Shown piece by piece: positions 32,791 to 43,474 of a DNA stretch of 64,000 nt; position 1 is the first letter of the stretch, and each line of letters begins with the position of its first letter. Position numbers and translations under genes: made by a program. Below the pieces are notes generated by a model. The model did not search any database and had not been told where the DNA came from. It worked only from the letters and a program-made list of their open reading frames with translations. The DNA comes from Saussurea involucrata (taxonomy: Eukaryota; Streptophyta; Magnoliopsida; Asterales; Asteraceae), in assembly GCA_033807775.1 (NCBI GenBank), contig CM066325.1, forward strand, positions 17,355,301 to 17,419,300. Reading direction: 5' to 3'.

Positions 32791-33021
32791 TGAAAAGAAT
32801 TAGTACTCTACTCACTGAAATACTGAGAAACTACTCTGCGATTTTATTCAAGATACTAGGCTCTTTAAATAGAGCAGTGGTTACAGCAAAGAAACGGAAA
32901 GAAATAAACAGAAAGTGAGAATCCTAAGCAATCTGCATAAAAACAGGGCCACGATGCAAGATTGGTGACCTATTCTCTCAACTGAGTTTGAACGGGTCAC
33001 TGTTGACCTATTCTCTCAACA
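32791..33021 (-). repeat. 3' LTR of the outer Copia element, 231 bp
   Basis: It matches 45320-45575 except for two base changes and one replaced block: about 42 bp of the other LTR are missing and a second GACCTATTCTCTCAAC stands in their place. The pol stop codon lies inside its first bases. Confidence 0.9.
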
Positions 33022-35324
33022 TCCTTCCCCAAACTGAGCTCGTAGTCGACGGCTCAGTTTGCTCCTTATTGACTTGAACTCCGAGCATTCTTCGTATCTT
33101 GACGAAAGCTTCCAGCTTCAGTGGTTTCGTCATTATGTCAGCAATCTGATTCGTTGTGTCACAGTGAACCAGCTCGATCTCTCCTTCTTTAACCAATTCT
33201 CGAAGAAAATGGAATCTGACCTTGATGTGTTTTGTCCTCCCATGGAACACCGGATTCTTGGAAAGCTTAATTGAAGAGCTATTGTCACAATAAATTATCG
33301 TGCTTTTGATCCGATCTTGATTGAGACTCTCTAGTATTCCATTCATCCAAATACTCTGGCAAGCGCAAGCAGAGGCTGCAACGTACTCGGCCTCTGTAGT
33401 TGAGAGAGTCACAATGGGCTGCTTTTTCGAGCTCCAAGCTACTGCTGCATTTCTCATCATAAAAACATACCCAGACGTACTTCTAGCACCATCTGCGTCT
33501 CCAGCAAAATCACTATCTGTAAAAGCCTTTAACTCCATGTTGTTCCCTTTCTCATAGAACAACCCAAAAGTCAGTGTACCTTTGATGTATCTTAGCACCC
33601 GTTTAACAGCCATTAGATGAGCTTCCCTTGGACTGGACATAAACCTGCTTAAGAAAGAGACCACAAACATCACATCCGGCCTCGTAGTTGTTAGGTATAT
33701 CAGACTACCTATCAATTGCTTGTACATTGACGAATCAACTCGTGCTCCTCCTTCTTCTTTAGCTAACTTTGTTCCAGGTACAATAGGATTGTTCACTGGG
33801 TTGCAATTCTCCATCCCAAACCTTGCTATCACTTCATTGGCATACTTAGTTTGGCATATGAATATCCCTCTTTCTATTTGCTGGACTTCAACTCCTAAGA
33901 AATAGTGCAGCCTTCCCAAATCTGTCATGTCGAAGACTCGATTCATGGAAGCTTTGAATCTGTCACACAAAACAGAATCATTTCCCGTGAAAATCAAGTC
34001 ATCTACGTATAAACTTACTACAAGAAACCGGCCGTCAGGTTCATGTTTGAAGAACAACGTATGCTCCTGGTTACTTTTGATGAAGCCTTCATTGAGAAAA
34101 TGTTCTTCGATTTTGCTATACCAAGCTCTCGGTGCCTGCTTCAACCCGTATAACGCCTTGTTCAGCTTGTAGACCTTGTCTTCTTCACCTCTTCGAGCAT
34201 AACCTTCAGGCTGCTCTACATAAACCGTCTCTTTCAAAACTCCATACAAGAACGCACTCTTGACGTCTAATTGAAAGACATTCCAACCCTTTTGTGCAGC
34301 CATTGCTAGTATCATTCGTATCGTATCCCACCTAGCCACGGGTGCGAATACCTCATCATAGTCCACACCATGTTTTTGTGCATAACCCTTAACTACTAAC
34401 CTGGCTTTGTGTTTGTCAACCTCTCCTCTTTCATTCAATTTAGTCTTATAGACCCATTTAACTCCTATCTTCTTCATTCCAGGAGGCAGGCTGACTAGTT
34501 CCCAAGTCTTGTTTTTCTCTATTGCTTCTATCTCGGCATCCATTGCTTTTTGCCACCGTTTTTCTTTGACAGCCTCAGAAAAACATACGGGATCCTCTTG
34601 AGACACATGAAAAGCTAAGTATTGATCAGTTTCTTCATCAGAAAACCCTTCTCCGCTAACATAGTCTTGGAGATGTTTGGGTGCAACACGTCTTCTTTCT
34701 CTTTGAGCTTCATTCGAGCCGGAACCACTAGCTGCTTCTTCTTCTAGAGGGTTAGAGTTTTCTGGTTCAGGGCTGTCATAATCTGGTTCAGAATTCCCGT
34801 TTTCTGGTCCGGGATTGTCGTCATCATTGGATTGCTTTGTGTTGTCACTTTCTTCTTCCTCTTTTATCGTCAACGAATCACTCCTTTCTGAACTCCTTCC
34901 CCAATCCCAGCCACGATCTTCATCAAAGATCACGTCTCTGTTTACGATAGTTCTTTTGTTCACCGAGTCGTACATCTTGTATGCCTTGGATCTCTCGCTT
35001 ATACCGAGAAATATGCACGTGTGACTCTTTTCATCCAACTTTACTCTTTTTTGGTTCGGAATATGCACATGCCCTATGCATCCGAACACTTTAAAATACT
35101 CAACGTTAGGCTTCATATCACTCCAGCTTTCATGTGGAGTCCTACCTTTCACGGCTGATGTAGGACTTCTGTTAAGAATATGTGCTGTCCACCGGGCTGC
35201 TTCACCCCAGAATTCTTTTGGCATTCTCTTCTCCCCCAGCAAACAACGAACTGTATTCATAATCGTTCGATTTTTCCTCTCCGCTACTCCGTTTTGTTTG
35301 GGAGTATAAGCTATGGTCAGTTGT
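33008..35324 (-). CDS. Outer Copia pol, 3' part (end of integrase, RT, RNase H)
   Basis: This is the downstream portion of the polyprotein interrupted at 35325-43474. It begins in the integrase core with the third acidic residue (GVAERKNRT). The reverse transcriptase has FQLDVKSAFL and YVDDLIF, and the RNase H has TDSDFAGD and STTEAEY. It ends in the LTR itself: the last codons overlap the purine tract and the first bases of the LTR, with TAG at 33008-33010. No internal stop is seen. Removing the insert and one TSD copy would put it in frame with the upstream part, so before the insertion the element had one open frame. Confidence 0.9.
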
Positions 35325-35329
35325 CTTTT

Positions 35330-36672
35330 TGTTGGACAACCAGGGGGGGTTAGGTTGTATTATAAAAAATCTTACTTTCAAAAATTCTTTTGTAAATAAA
35401 TACAGAGTAAATATAGTACAATACAGAAGAGTATAAATACAAACAGATACACAGAGATTGTATAAATAAATATAAATGCAAAGCAGTTTATATAAACAGA
35501 TATAATAAAGTACAGCGGAAAAAATAAAGAGATAAAGGAAAGAGAATACTTGACACCGAAATTTTAAAGTGGTTCACCAATCACGCGGTTGGCTAGTCCA
35601 CCTCGAGAAAACACTTCTCGGAGATCCAATAAGAAAACGTGTTCTTTACGGTAGAACACAAACCTTAGTACAACAAACGCGAATCACTCTTCTTTGAGAG
35701 AATTATGTGGATCACTCACTCTATTCAAACACTTACAAGAGGGTATAATTTTAATATGAATAATCACTCTTGTATAAGGTTTATCACTTGGATATTTTTA
35801 GAGAGTTTGATCACTTGAGTTGTGTTGCTGATTCAACTAATCGAGAGATTTTAATCTGCTATCAACTCAAGATTTCTTACTCAAAAACGTGTTTTATAAT
35901 TTTAACAGTTTAATTATCAAGAGAAGAGGCTGCAGAGTCTTTATCAAATGCAGAGAGGAGTTATTGTAAATTGGTAGCTTTGAATGCTGGTAGGTTGCAT
36001 ATATATACTGGATGAGCAACAGTCCACGGGCTTTCGCGGTATACCGGCAATCCTTCGCGGTATACCGTGCAGAAGAAAAGTACATTGGTGAAGAGAAGGT
36101 CAACCCTGCAAAACAAAACGTAAACTTGTACCAGCGGTATACCGGCTATTCTTCGCGGTATGCCGTGAACTTGTACCAGCGGTATACCGGCTATTCTTCG
36201 CGGTATGCCGTGCAGACAAAGGGAGCTTCCAACCAATCAGAGATATACACCATGCCTGCCGCGGTATACCGCCTGTACCTTCGCGGTATGCCGCCCAGAA
36301 AATTGTTGCAGGAAGCAGTACGCATGCGCAGATTCTTCTAGAAACAAATCTTTCACATTAAATGATCCAGCAAGATGATAAGATGTTGAGGAGAGCTGAC
36401 TTGGTTTATTTAAAAAGACAGTATTAGAAAAATCCAAGTGGTATATTATTTTAGGGTGATTTATCATTTTAAAATTAAAACGACGAAAATCTTCAGTCTT
36501 GGATTCTTCAGATAAAATTATCGAGATTATTTAAAAGCTGCACACTCAGATAAAATATTAGATAACAAAGAATGCGTTGTGTTTTGTAATCATCAAAATA
36601 AATATGGAGATGTGATTTTATGTGTACCAAAAATATATCTTAATATTAAAGCTGGGTACACTTGCACCAACA
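35330..36672 (-). repeat. 3' LTR of the SIRE-like element
   Basis: It begins TGTTGGTGCAAG on the minus strand and ends GTTGTCCAACA. It contains a 45-bp direct duplication (36123-36167, 36168-36212) and about nine copies of a GCGGTAT(A/G)CCG motif at 36030-36300. The G run here is 7 long against 14 in the other LTR. Confidence 0.93.
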
Positions 36673-36834
36673 ATCTCCCCCTTTTTGATGATGACAAACA
36701 CAACGCTAAACAGGAGAGCATACTCGGTTTCTCTCCCCCTTTTGTCGAAGCAAAAAGGGTTAGGAAAGACGCTATGCTCCCCCTTGAAAGATGCTCCCCC
36801 TTAAAATATGAAGTATTTGAGAGTTAGCATTTTC
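36673..36834 (-). other. Region between pol stop and LTR, duplicated purine tracts
   Basis: On the minus strand, AAGGGGGAGCAT occurs twice (about 36776-36810) and a third AAAAAGGGGGAGAT directly abuts the LTR. The inner copies may be extra priming sites or decayed duplicates. Confidence 0.6.
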
Positions 36835-39800
36835 TCAAGGGTTATACTCAAGCATGCCTAAACCAAGTCTTAATTTAAAGAAGGCCTTTTTGTTAAGAGC
36901 TTTAGTAAAAATATCGGCCAAATTATCTTCTGAATCAACCTTTTCAAGCACGATTTGGCCTTTTTGAACATTATCTCGTAAAAAGTGATGTCTCAATTCA
37001 ATATGTTTTGTACGAGAATGTAAAACAGGATTTTTACTTAAGTTTATGGCACTTGAGTTATCACACATAATTGGAATTTTGGTTAGGTGTACCTCAAAAT
37101 CGGTAAGGGTGTGTTTCATCCAAAGGACTTGAGCACACGCTCTTGCGGCGGCTACATATTCCGCTTCGGTGGTAGACAAAGCTACGGATTGTTGTTTCTT
37201 AGAGAACCAAGACACAAGTGAGAGACCTATAAAGGCACATACCCCACTAGTACTTTTTCGGTCAACAATAGATCCACCAAGATCGGAATCGGTGAAACAC
37301 GTTACTTCTAACTCGGGTTTCTTTGCATACCATAAGCCAAGATTAGTAGTACCTCGTAAATATCGAAAAATACGCTTGACAGCTTCATAGTGAGTTTGTT
37401 TAGGTGAAGATTGAAAACGAGCACATAAACATACACTAAACATAATATCAGGTCTACTAGCAGTTAAATATAATAAACTACCAATCATACCACGATAAAT
37501 CTTTTCATTAAAATCGTTTCCCTCCTCGTCACGAGATAATTGTAAGTTTGTGGTCATTGGAGTTTCAACGGGTTTGACATTTTCAAAGTTAAACTTTTTC
37601 AACATATCTTTACAATATTTAGATTGACTAATAAAAATACCAGTTTCACATTGTTTGATTTGCAATCCTAAGAAGTATTTTAACTCTCCCATCATGCTCA
37701 TTTCAAATTCGCTTGTCATTTTCGCAGAAAATTCATTACAAAGATTTTCATTAGTAGAACCAAAAATAATATCATCAACATATACTTGCACAACCACAAT
37801 ATCATTTTGATCATATTTCACAAACAAAGTATTATCTATTTTACCCATAATATAACCACTTACAATTAAAAAGGTTTTTAATCTATCATACCACGCACGC
37901 GGAGCTTGCTTTAAACCATAAAGCGCCTTTTTCAATTTATAAACATGTGTCGGATTTTCAAAATTTTCAAAACCGGGAGGTTGAGAAACGTATACCTCCT
38001 CATTTATAATACCATTTAAGAAAGCACTTTTAACATCCATTTGAAATAATTTAAAATCTTTAGCATTTGCAAAAGCGAGAAGCATTCGAATAGACTCCAA
38101 CCTTGCAACCGGTGCAAAGGTTTCATCGTAATCTATACCTTCTTGTTGATTGTACCCCTTGGCAACTAAACGTGCCTTGTTTCGTGTGACTCCACCGTTC
38201 TCGTCTATCTTGTTACGGAAGACCCATCTTGTGCCAATAATGGTTTGACTACTAGGGCAAGGAACTAAGTCCCACACATCATTCCTAGTAAATTGGTTTA
38301 ACTCTTCTTGCATGGCCATTATCCAATCCTCATCACCTAAAGCTTCATCTATGGTTTTAGGTTCTATGGTTGAGATAAAGGCATGGAAAGCACAATGGGT
38401 ATGGATTTGTGATCTAGTTGTCCTTTGGTTTAGGTCACCTATAATTTGATCTACGGGATGGCCTCGAGCGGTTCTAAGGTTAGGATCATCTATACCTTGT
38501 GGAATAAAGCAAGGAGGGGCATTACTAGATTCAATATTATTTGTGGAAGGTTGGGTACCTAAATCCAAGTTGCTAAGTTGTTGTGCTAAGACGTCTCCCT
38601 CACGGATATTGTCATTTGCTAAGGGTGCACTCGGTTTGGGAGGACTCTCGTCAAAGCTAACATTTAGGGATTCTTCTACAACCATGGTCTCCTTATTTAG
38701 AATTCTATAGGCTTTGCTATTCCAAGAGTAACCTAGGAACACTCCCTCATAGGCTTTGGCATCGAATTTGGTTAAGTAGGATTTGGTGTTTAAAATGAAG
38801 CATTTACAACCAAAAACTTTCAGGTGAGCTAAGGAAGGTTTTCTACCACGGTAAAGTTCATAGGGTGTCTTATTTAGGATATTTCTAACTAGGACACGGT
38901 TTAGCACATAGGTTGCGGTAGCAACGGCATCACACCAAAACTTTTGGGGAACTTGATGTTCGTTTAGCATGGTTCTACTCATTTCTTGCAACGTTCGATT
39001 TTTCCTTTCAACAACCCCATTTGACTGAGGAGTTCGAGGAGCCGAAAAGTTATGAGTTATACCATGTTTATCACAAAAGGCACCAAATTGGATATCATTA
39101 TCGAATTCTCGTCCATGGTCCGTACGTATGGAAACAATCGTACAACCTTGTTGGTTTTGAATTCGTTTTCCCAAAATTTTAAACTTTTCAAAAGCCTCAT
39201 TTTTATGTCTCAAAAATAAAGTCCAAGTATAACGGGAATAATCATCCACAATAACCAAAGTGTAAAAATTTCCTCCAAAACTTTGAATCGCCATAGGGCC
39301 AAAAAGATCCATATGAAGAAGTTCTAAAACTCTTTGAGTAGAAATAACATTTTTAGATTTATGAGAAACGTGATGTTGTTTGCCGACACGACAAGCATCA
39401 CAAAAATGATTATCAAACTTTAATTTTGGAAGGTCACTCACAAGCTCCTTATTTTTTAAGTTTTGCATTAATCTTAGATTAGCGTGACCTAAACGTCTAT
39501 GCCATAAAGTAGAAACATCATAAATAGAAGATAAGCATACATTTTCAGATACAACAGTTTTGCAAATATATAAATTTCCTTTCACAGAACCAGTTAAAAG
39601 AACTTTGCCATTTTTCAAGATTTTGCACGAGTCTTCTTCGAAGACGACAGTTATACCATTTTTACACAATTGGCGAACACTTAACAGATTAAAATGCAAA
39701 TTATCAACATGATTCACATCAAGAAATTTAACATTATTGCAAGAAACTGTACCTCTCCCAATTATATTTCCTTTGGAGTTTCCTCCAAAAATTACCTGTC

Positions 39801-39897
39801 CACCATCACATGACTTATATGATGAAAAAAGATTGTTGTTTCCGGTCATGTGACGTGTGCAACCACTATCGAGTATCCAGTCTATATCAAGGTTTAT
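36835..39897 (-). CDS. SIRE-like Copia pol: protease end, integrase, RT, RNase H
   Basis: The frame is open from just after a TAG at 39898-39900 to 36835, about 1020 codons. It begins with the protease active site WILDSGCTRHMTG, upstream of the first ATG (39849), so it probably is not started by that ATG. Then come the GAG pre-integrase domain (WHRRLGHANL, CDACRVGKQH) and the integrase D, D, E in HMDLFG, RTDHGREF and VVERKNRT. The reverse transcriptase has QMDVKSAFL and YVDDIIF, and the RNase H has CFTDSDLGG and STTEAEYVAA. No stops or shifts were seen within it. It lies in a different frame from gag, with an AT microsatellite between them. Confidence 0.9.
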   Translation of the reverse strand: MNLDIDWILDSGCTRHMTGNNNLFSSYKSCDGGQVIFGGNSKGNIIGRGTVSCNNVKFLDVNHVDNLHFNLLSVRQLCKNGITVVFEEDSCKILKNGKVLLTGSVKGNLYICKTVVSENVCLSSIYDVSTLWHRRLGHANLRLMQNLKNKELVSDLPKLKFDNHFCDACRVGKQHHVSHKSKNVISTQRVLELLHMDLFGPMAIQSFGGNFYTLVIVDDYSRYTWTLFLRHKNEAFEKFKILGKRIQNQQGCTIVSIRTDHGREFDNDIQFGAFCDKHGITHNFSAPRTPQSNGVVERKNRTLQEMSRTMLNEHQVPQKFWCDAVATATYVLNRVLVRNILNKTPYELYRGRKPSLAHLKVFGCKCFILNTKSYLTKFDAKAYEGVFLGYSWNSKAYRILNKETMVVEESLNVSFDESPPKPSAPLANDNIREGDVLAQQLSNLDLGTQPSTNNIESSNAPPCFIPQGIDDPNLRTARGHPVDQIIGDLNQRTTRSQIHTHCAFHAFISTIEPKTIDEALGDEDWIMAMQEELNQFTRNDVWDLVPCPSSQTIIGTRWVFRNKIDENGGVTRNKARLVAKGYNQQEGIDYDETFAPVARLESIRMLLAFANAKDFKLFQMDVKSAFLNGIINEEVYVSQPPGFENFENPTHVYKLKKALYGLKQAPRAWYDRLKTFLIVSGYIMGKIDNTLFVKYDQNDIVVVQVYVDDIIFGSTNENLCNEFSAKMTSEFEMSMMGELKYFLGLQIKQCETGIFISQSKYCKDMLKKFNFENVKPVETPMTTNLQLSRDEEGNDFNEKIYRGMIGSLLYLTASRPDIMFSVCLCARFQSSPKQTHYEAVKRIFRYLRGTTNLGLWYAKKPELEVTCFTDSDLGGSIVDRKSTSGVCAFIGLSLVSWFSKKQQSVALSTTEAEYVAAARACAQVLWMKHTLTDFEVHLTKIPIMCDNSSAINLSKNPVLHSRTKHIELRHHFLRDNVQKGQIVLEKVDSEDNLADIFTKALNKKAFFKLRLGLGMLEYNP

Positions 39898-39959
39898 CTA
39901 CAATAATAAAGATGTAACTTTTATGGTCCCCATTTCTCGTGGGTCCTTGTAAATTAGTT

Positions 39960-40156
39960 TCAAGATAACAACCAACATATATATAAAGTTAAGCAAAATA
40001 TATATATATAATAGATCAAAAAGAATATATATATATGTAGTACGTATGTATATATATATATATAAACAAAAGTACATATAACAATATATTACTTATATAT
40101 ACAAGAAAATATATCATATTTAAACTATATATATATATATATAATATATAACACAT
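39960..40156. repeat. (AT)n-rich block between gag and pol of the SIRE-like element
   Basis: Several (AT)n runs fill the space between the gag stop and the protease. Related elements usually read from gag into protease here, so expansion of this tract may have broken the polyprotein; alternatively it marks an intron or a shift site. Not decidable from one copy. Confidence 0.7.
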
Positions 40157-42064
40157 TTAAAACCATAAACGCATACCACCGGGATTATCATTACTAAACA
40201 TTCCTTTTGGAATCCATTTATTTATCATTTTAATTTTGCGATTGTATTTATCATACACATAAAAACAAGCATTTATATTCGCATTATTTTTAGGTTTAGA
40301 ATACTTATCGTTATACATGCGAGCATACGGTTTTCTCGTATTATAATTTACATTATGCATTTTAGGTACATACGGAGGTTTTTGCATATACGGCTTTCGT
40401 GTATTAAACTTAGGTGGTTCATAACATCTTTTAATAGGCATGCAATTACATTTTTCAACACATGTATTTGAACCTATACCTTTTCTACAATTTATACGGT
40501 TCGACATATTAAGCATGTTAAGAACTTTTTCATTACTACTTTCAAAAGCTTTAGCTAACATGTTATCTTTTTCATATGAAGCACATTTAGCCTTTAAACA
40601 TGCAATTTCATTTTCAAGAATATCACATTTTGTACAAATAATATTTTCATGTGACTTTTTATTTAAGCATGCAATTTCTTTCTTTAGAGCATCACAAGAT
40701 TTACAAAAATCCTTTTCTCCTAATTTAGTTTCTAATTTAGCAATTATATTCATATCATTTGCAGATTTTTGATTAACATTATTTATTTCCTTTTTACATG
40801 CATTTACAGTTTCTTTTAACAGAGCAATTTCGTCTTTATAATTATTTGCAAGATTAGCCATTTTATGAAACGATTCATGCAATAATTCAAGATTGTTTTC
40901 GCTATCGCTATCATAATCACTATCGTAATTTGAATAAGAAGTGTTTACCTCGTTGTCGCTTTCAGCCATAAGACAAATGGCTTGATAGTCATCTTCTTCT
41001 TCACTCGCGCTCCACGCGCCTCCAATGAAGGCTTTATCCTTCTTGTTTTGGTACTTGTTCTTTTTCGGACATTCATTGGCGTAATGATCTTTGTCGCCAC
41101 ACGAGTAGCAAAATCCTCTCTTTGGCTTAGCTTTATCGTCACCACTTGAGTCGTCATTTTTCTTTACTTTTTCGTCTCGTTTATGGAACTTACGACTTCG
41201 GTTTTCACCACCACGACGGTAGTTGCCGTTTCTTTGAAATCTGCCATTGTTAGAAAATTTATTATTATTAAAAAACTTGGAAAAGTTTCTTACCAACATG
41301 GCGACTTCATCGAGAGTTTCGGAAGGATCTTTTGAGGAGCTAGCTTTCTCCTTTTTCTTCTCGACTTTTGGTGTTGAGACATTGAGAGCGATTGACTTCT
41401 TTTTAACTTGCTCCCTTTCTTTATTTCTTTTAAGTGCAATTTCGTGCACCTTGAGATTTCCGATTAAGTCATCTATCTTCATTAGGGAAAGGTCACGGGA
41501 GTCTTCCAAAGATGTTATCTTTTGCATCCACTCCGAAGGAAGGGCTCGTAGGATTTTCCTTATATAGTCCTCGTTAGGATAAGTGCGATCCAAACCTTTC
41601 AAAGTAGTCATAATAAGGTTAAATCTTTTAAACATTGAGTCAATTGACTCATCTTGTTTCATTTCGAATAGTTCATAATCGTGAACTAGAATATTTACTT
41701 TACTTGATTTAACTTCCGTGTTTCCACGATGAGTATTATTTAAACTTTCCCATATTTGATTAGCGGTTTTATATGTATATACTCTTTCAATTTCATCAGT
41801 TGTTAAAGCAGCATATAATATATTTTTAGCTTCAAAGTTTAAACAAAAATGAGATTCATCAGCAGTAGTCCATTCATCTAAAGGTTTATCAATAAAAACA
41901 TCATCTTTAACAATTTTGGGTTTAAAGTTCCCATTTTCAATTATGTCCCAAATCTTTTGATTTTTGCCACGCACGTGACATTCAAATAGCTCGGCCCAAA
42001 TGCCAAACTTTTCAGTATCTATCAAAGGAGGTTTTGAAAACACAATATTAGTTTGTTGAGTCAT
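40157..42064 (-). CDS. SIRE-like Copia gag, 635 aa
   Basis: The start is the ATG at 42064 (MTQQTNIVFSKPPLIDTEKF); the open frame continues upstream into the LTR only with non-ATG codons. The Copia-type gag region (DEIERVYTYKTANQIWESL, LFEMKQDESIDSMFKRF) is followed by a basic stretch and one zinc knuckle CYSCGDKDHYANEC. A long coiled-coil-like segment with repeated CxxC-type pairs (CKSCDALKKE, CTKCDILENE) comes next. The end KWIPKGMFSN is typical of the junction to protease in this group, but here a TAA follows soon after. It would form the particle shell and bind RNA. Confidence 0.88.
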   Translation of the reverse strand: MTQQTNIVFSKPPLIDTEKFGIWAELFECHVRGKNQKIWDIIENGNFKPKIVKDDVFIDKPLDEWTTADESHFCLNFEAKNILYAALTTDEIERVYTYKTANQIWESLNNTHRGNTEVKSSKVNILVHDYELFEMKQDESIDSMFKRFNLIMTTLKGLDRTYPNEDYIRKILRALPSEWMQKITSLEDSRDLSLMKIDDLIGNLKVHEIALKRNKEREQVKKKSIALNVSTPKVEKKKEKASSSKDPSETLDEVAMLVRNFSKFFNNNKFSNNGRFQRNGNYRRGGENRSRKFHKRDEKVKKNDDSSGDDKAKPKRGFCYSCGDKDHYANECPKKNKYQNKKDKAFIGGAWSASEEEDDYQAICLMAESDNEVNTSYSNYDSDYDSDSENNLELLHESFHKMANLANNYKDEIALLKETVNACKKEINNVNQKSANDMNIIAKLETKLGEKDFCKSCDALKKEIACLNKKSHENIICTKCDILENEIACLKAKCASYEKDNMLAKAFESSNEKVLNMLNMSNRINCRKGIGSNTCVEKCNCMPIKRCYEPPKFNTRKPYMQKPPYVPKMHNVNYNTRKPYARMYNDKYSKPKNNANINACFYVYDKYNRKIKMINKWIPKGMFSNDNPGGMRLWF

Positions 42065-42118
42065 TTTAGAAAAAAAATTTAAGCAGAAAAATTTTGAAAG
42101 CCCTGCTCTGATACCAAT

Positions 42119-43469
42119 TGTTGGACAACCAAGGGGGGGGGGGGGGTTAGGTTGTATTATAAAAAATCTTACTTTCAAAAATTCTTTTGTAAATAAATAC
42201 AGAGTAAATATAGTACAATACAGAAGAGTATAAATACAAACAGATACACAGAGATTGTATAAATAAATATAAATGCAAAGCAGTTTATATAAACAGATAT
42301 AATAAAGTACAGCGGAAAAAATAAAGAGATAAAGGAAAGAGAATACTTGACACCGAAATTTTAAAGTGGTTCACCAATCACGCGGTTGGCTAGTCCACCT
42401 CGAGAAAACACTTCTCGGAGATCCAATAAGAAAACGTGTTCTTTACGGTAGAACACAAACCTTAGTACAACAAACGCGAATCACTCTTCTTTGAGAGAAT
42501 TATGTGGATCACTCACTCTATTCAAACACTTACAAGAGGGTATAATTTTAATATGAATAATCACTCTTGTATAAGGTTTATCACTTGGATATTTTTAGAG
42601 AGTTTGATCACTTGAGTTGTGTTGCTGATTCAACTAATCGAGAGATTTTAATCTGCTATCAACTCAAGATTTCTTACTCAAAAACGTGTTTTATAATTTT
42701 AACAGTTTAATTATCAAGAGAAGAGGCTGCAGAGTCTTTATCAAATGCAGAGAGGAGTTATTGTAAATTGGTAGCTTTGAATGCTGGTAGGTTGCATATA
42801 TATACTGGATGAGCAACAGTCCACGGGCTTTCGCGGTATACCGGCAATCCTTCGCGGTATACCGTGCAGAAGAAAAGTACATTGGTGAAGAGAAGGTCAA
42901 CCCTGCAAAACAAAACGTAAACTTGTACCAGCGGTATACCGGCTATTCTTCGCGGTATGCCGTGAACTTGTACCAGCGGTATACCGGCTATTCTTCGCGG
43001 TATGCCGTGCAGACAAAGGGAGCTTCCAACCAATCAGAGATATACACCATGCCTGCCGCGGTATACCGCCTGTACCTTCGCGGTATGCCGCCCAGAAAAT
43101 TGTTGCAGGAAGCAGTACGCATGCGCAGATTCTTCTAGAAACAAATCTTTCACATTAAATGATCCAGCAAGATGATAAGATGTTGAGGAGAGCTGACTTG
43201 GTTTATTTAAAAAGACAGTATTAGAAAAATCCAAGTGGTATATTATTTTAGGGTGATTTATCATTTTAAAATTAAAACGACGAAAATCTTCAGTCTTGGA
43301 TTCTTCAGATAAAATTATCGAGATTATTTAAAAGCTGCACACTCAGATAAAATATTAGATAACAAAGAATGCGGTGTGTTTTGTAATCATCAAAATAAAT
43401 ATGGAGATGTGATTTTATGTGTACCAAAAATATATCTTAATATTAAAGCTGAGTACACTTGCACCAACA
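42119..43469 (-). repeat. 5' LTR of the SIRE-like element
   Basis: It is nearly identical to 35330-36672. Differences seen are GCGGTGTG for GCGTTGTG, AGCTGAG for AGCTGGG, and 14 G's after CCAA against 7 after CCA. Confidence 0.93.
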
Positions 43470-43474
43470 CTTTT

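Larger units (their letters stand above)
35330..43469 (-). mobile_element. SIRE/Maximus-like Copia element nested in the outer Copia, TSD CTTTT
   Basis: The 8140-bp element has LTRs of 1343 and 1351 bp that differ by two or three bases plus a G-run length. It is flanked by CTTTT at 35325-35329 and 43470-43474. A primer-binding site TGGTATCAGAGC (minus strand, next to 42119) and the purine tract AAAAGGGGGAGAT (before 36672) are typical of the SIRE/Opie group, as are the long LTRs and separate large gag. The insertion is clearly young. Confidence 0.93.

Noticed and set aside
36012..36341. A 109-codon frame with YQRYTGYSSRYAV repeats (also 42809-43138)
   Set aside because: It lies wholly in the SIRE-like LTR and only reflects the 45-bp duplication and GCGGTATACCG motifs.
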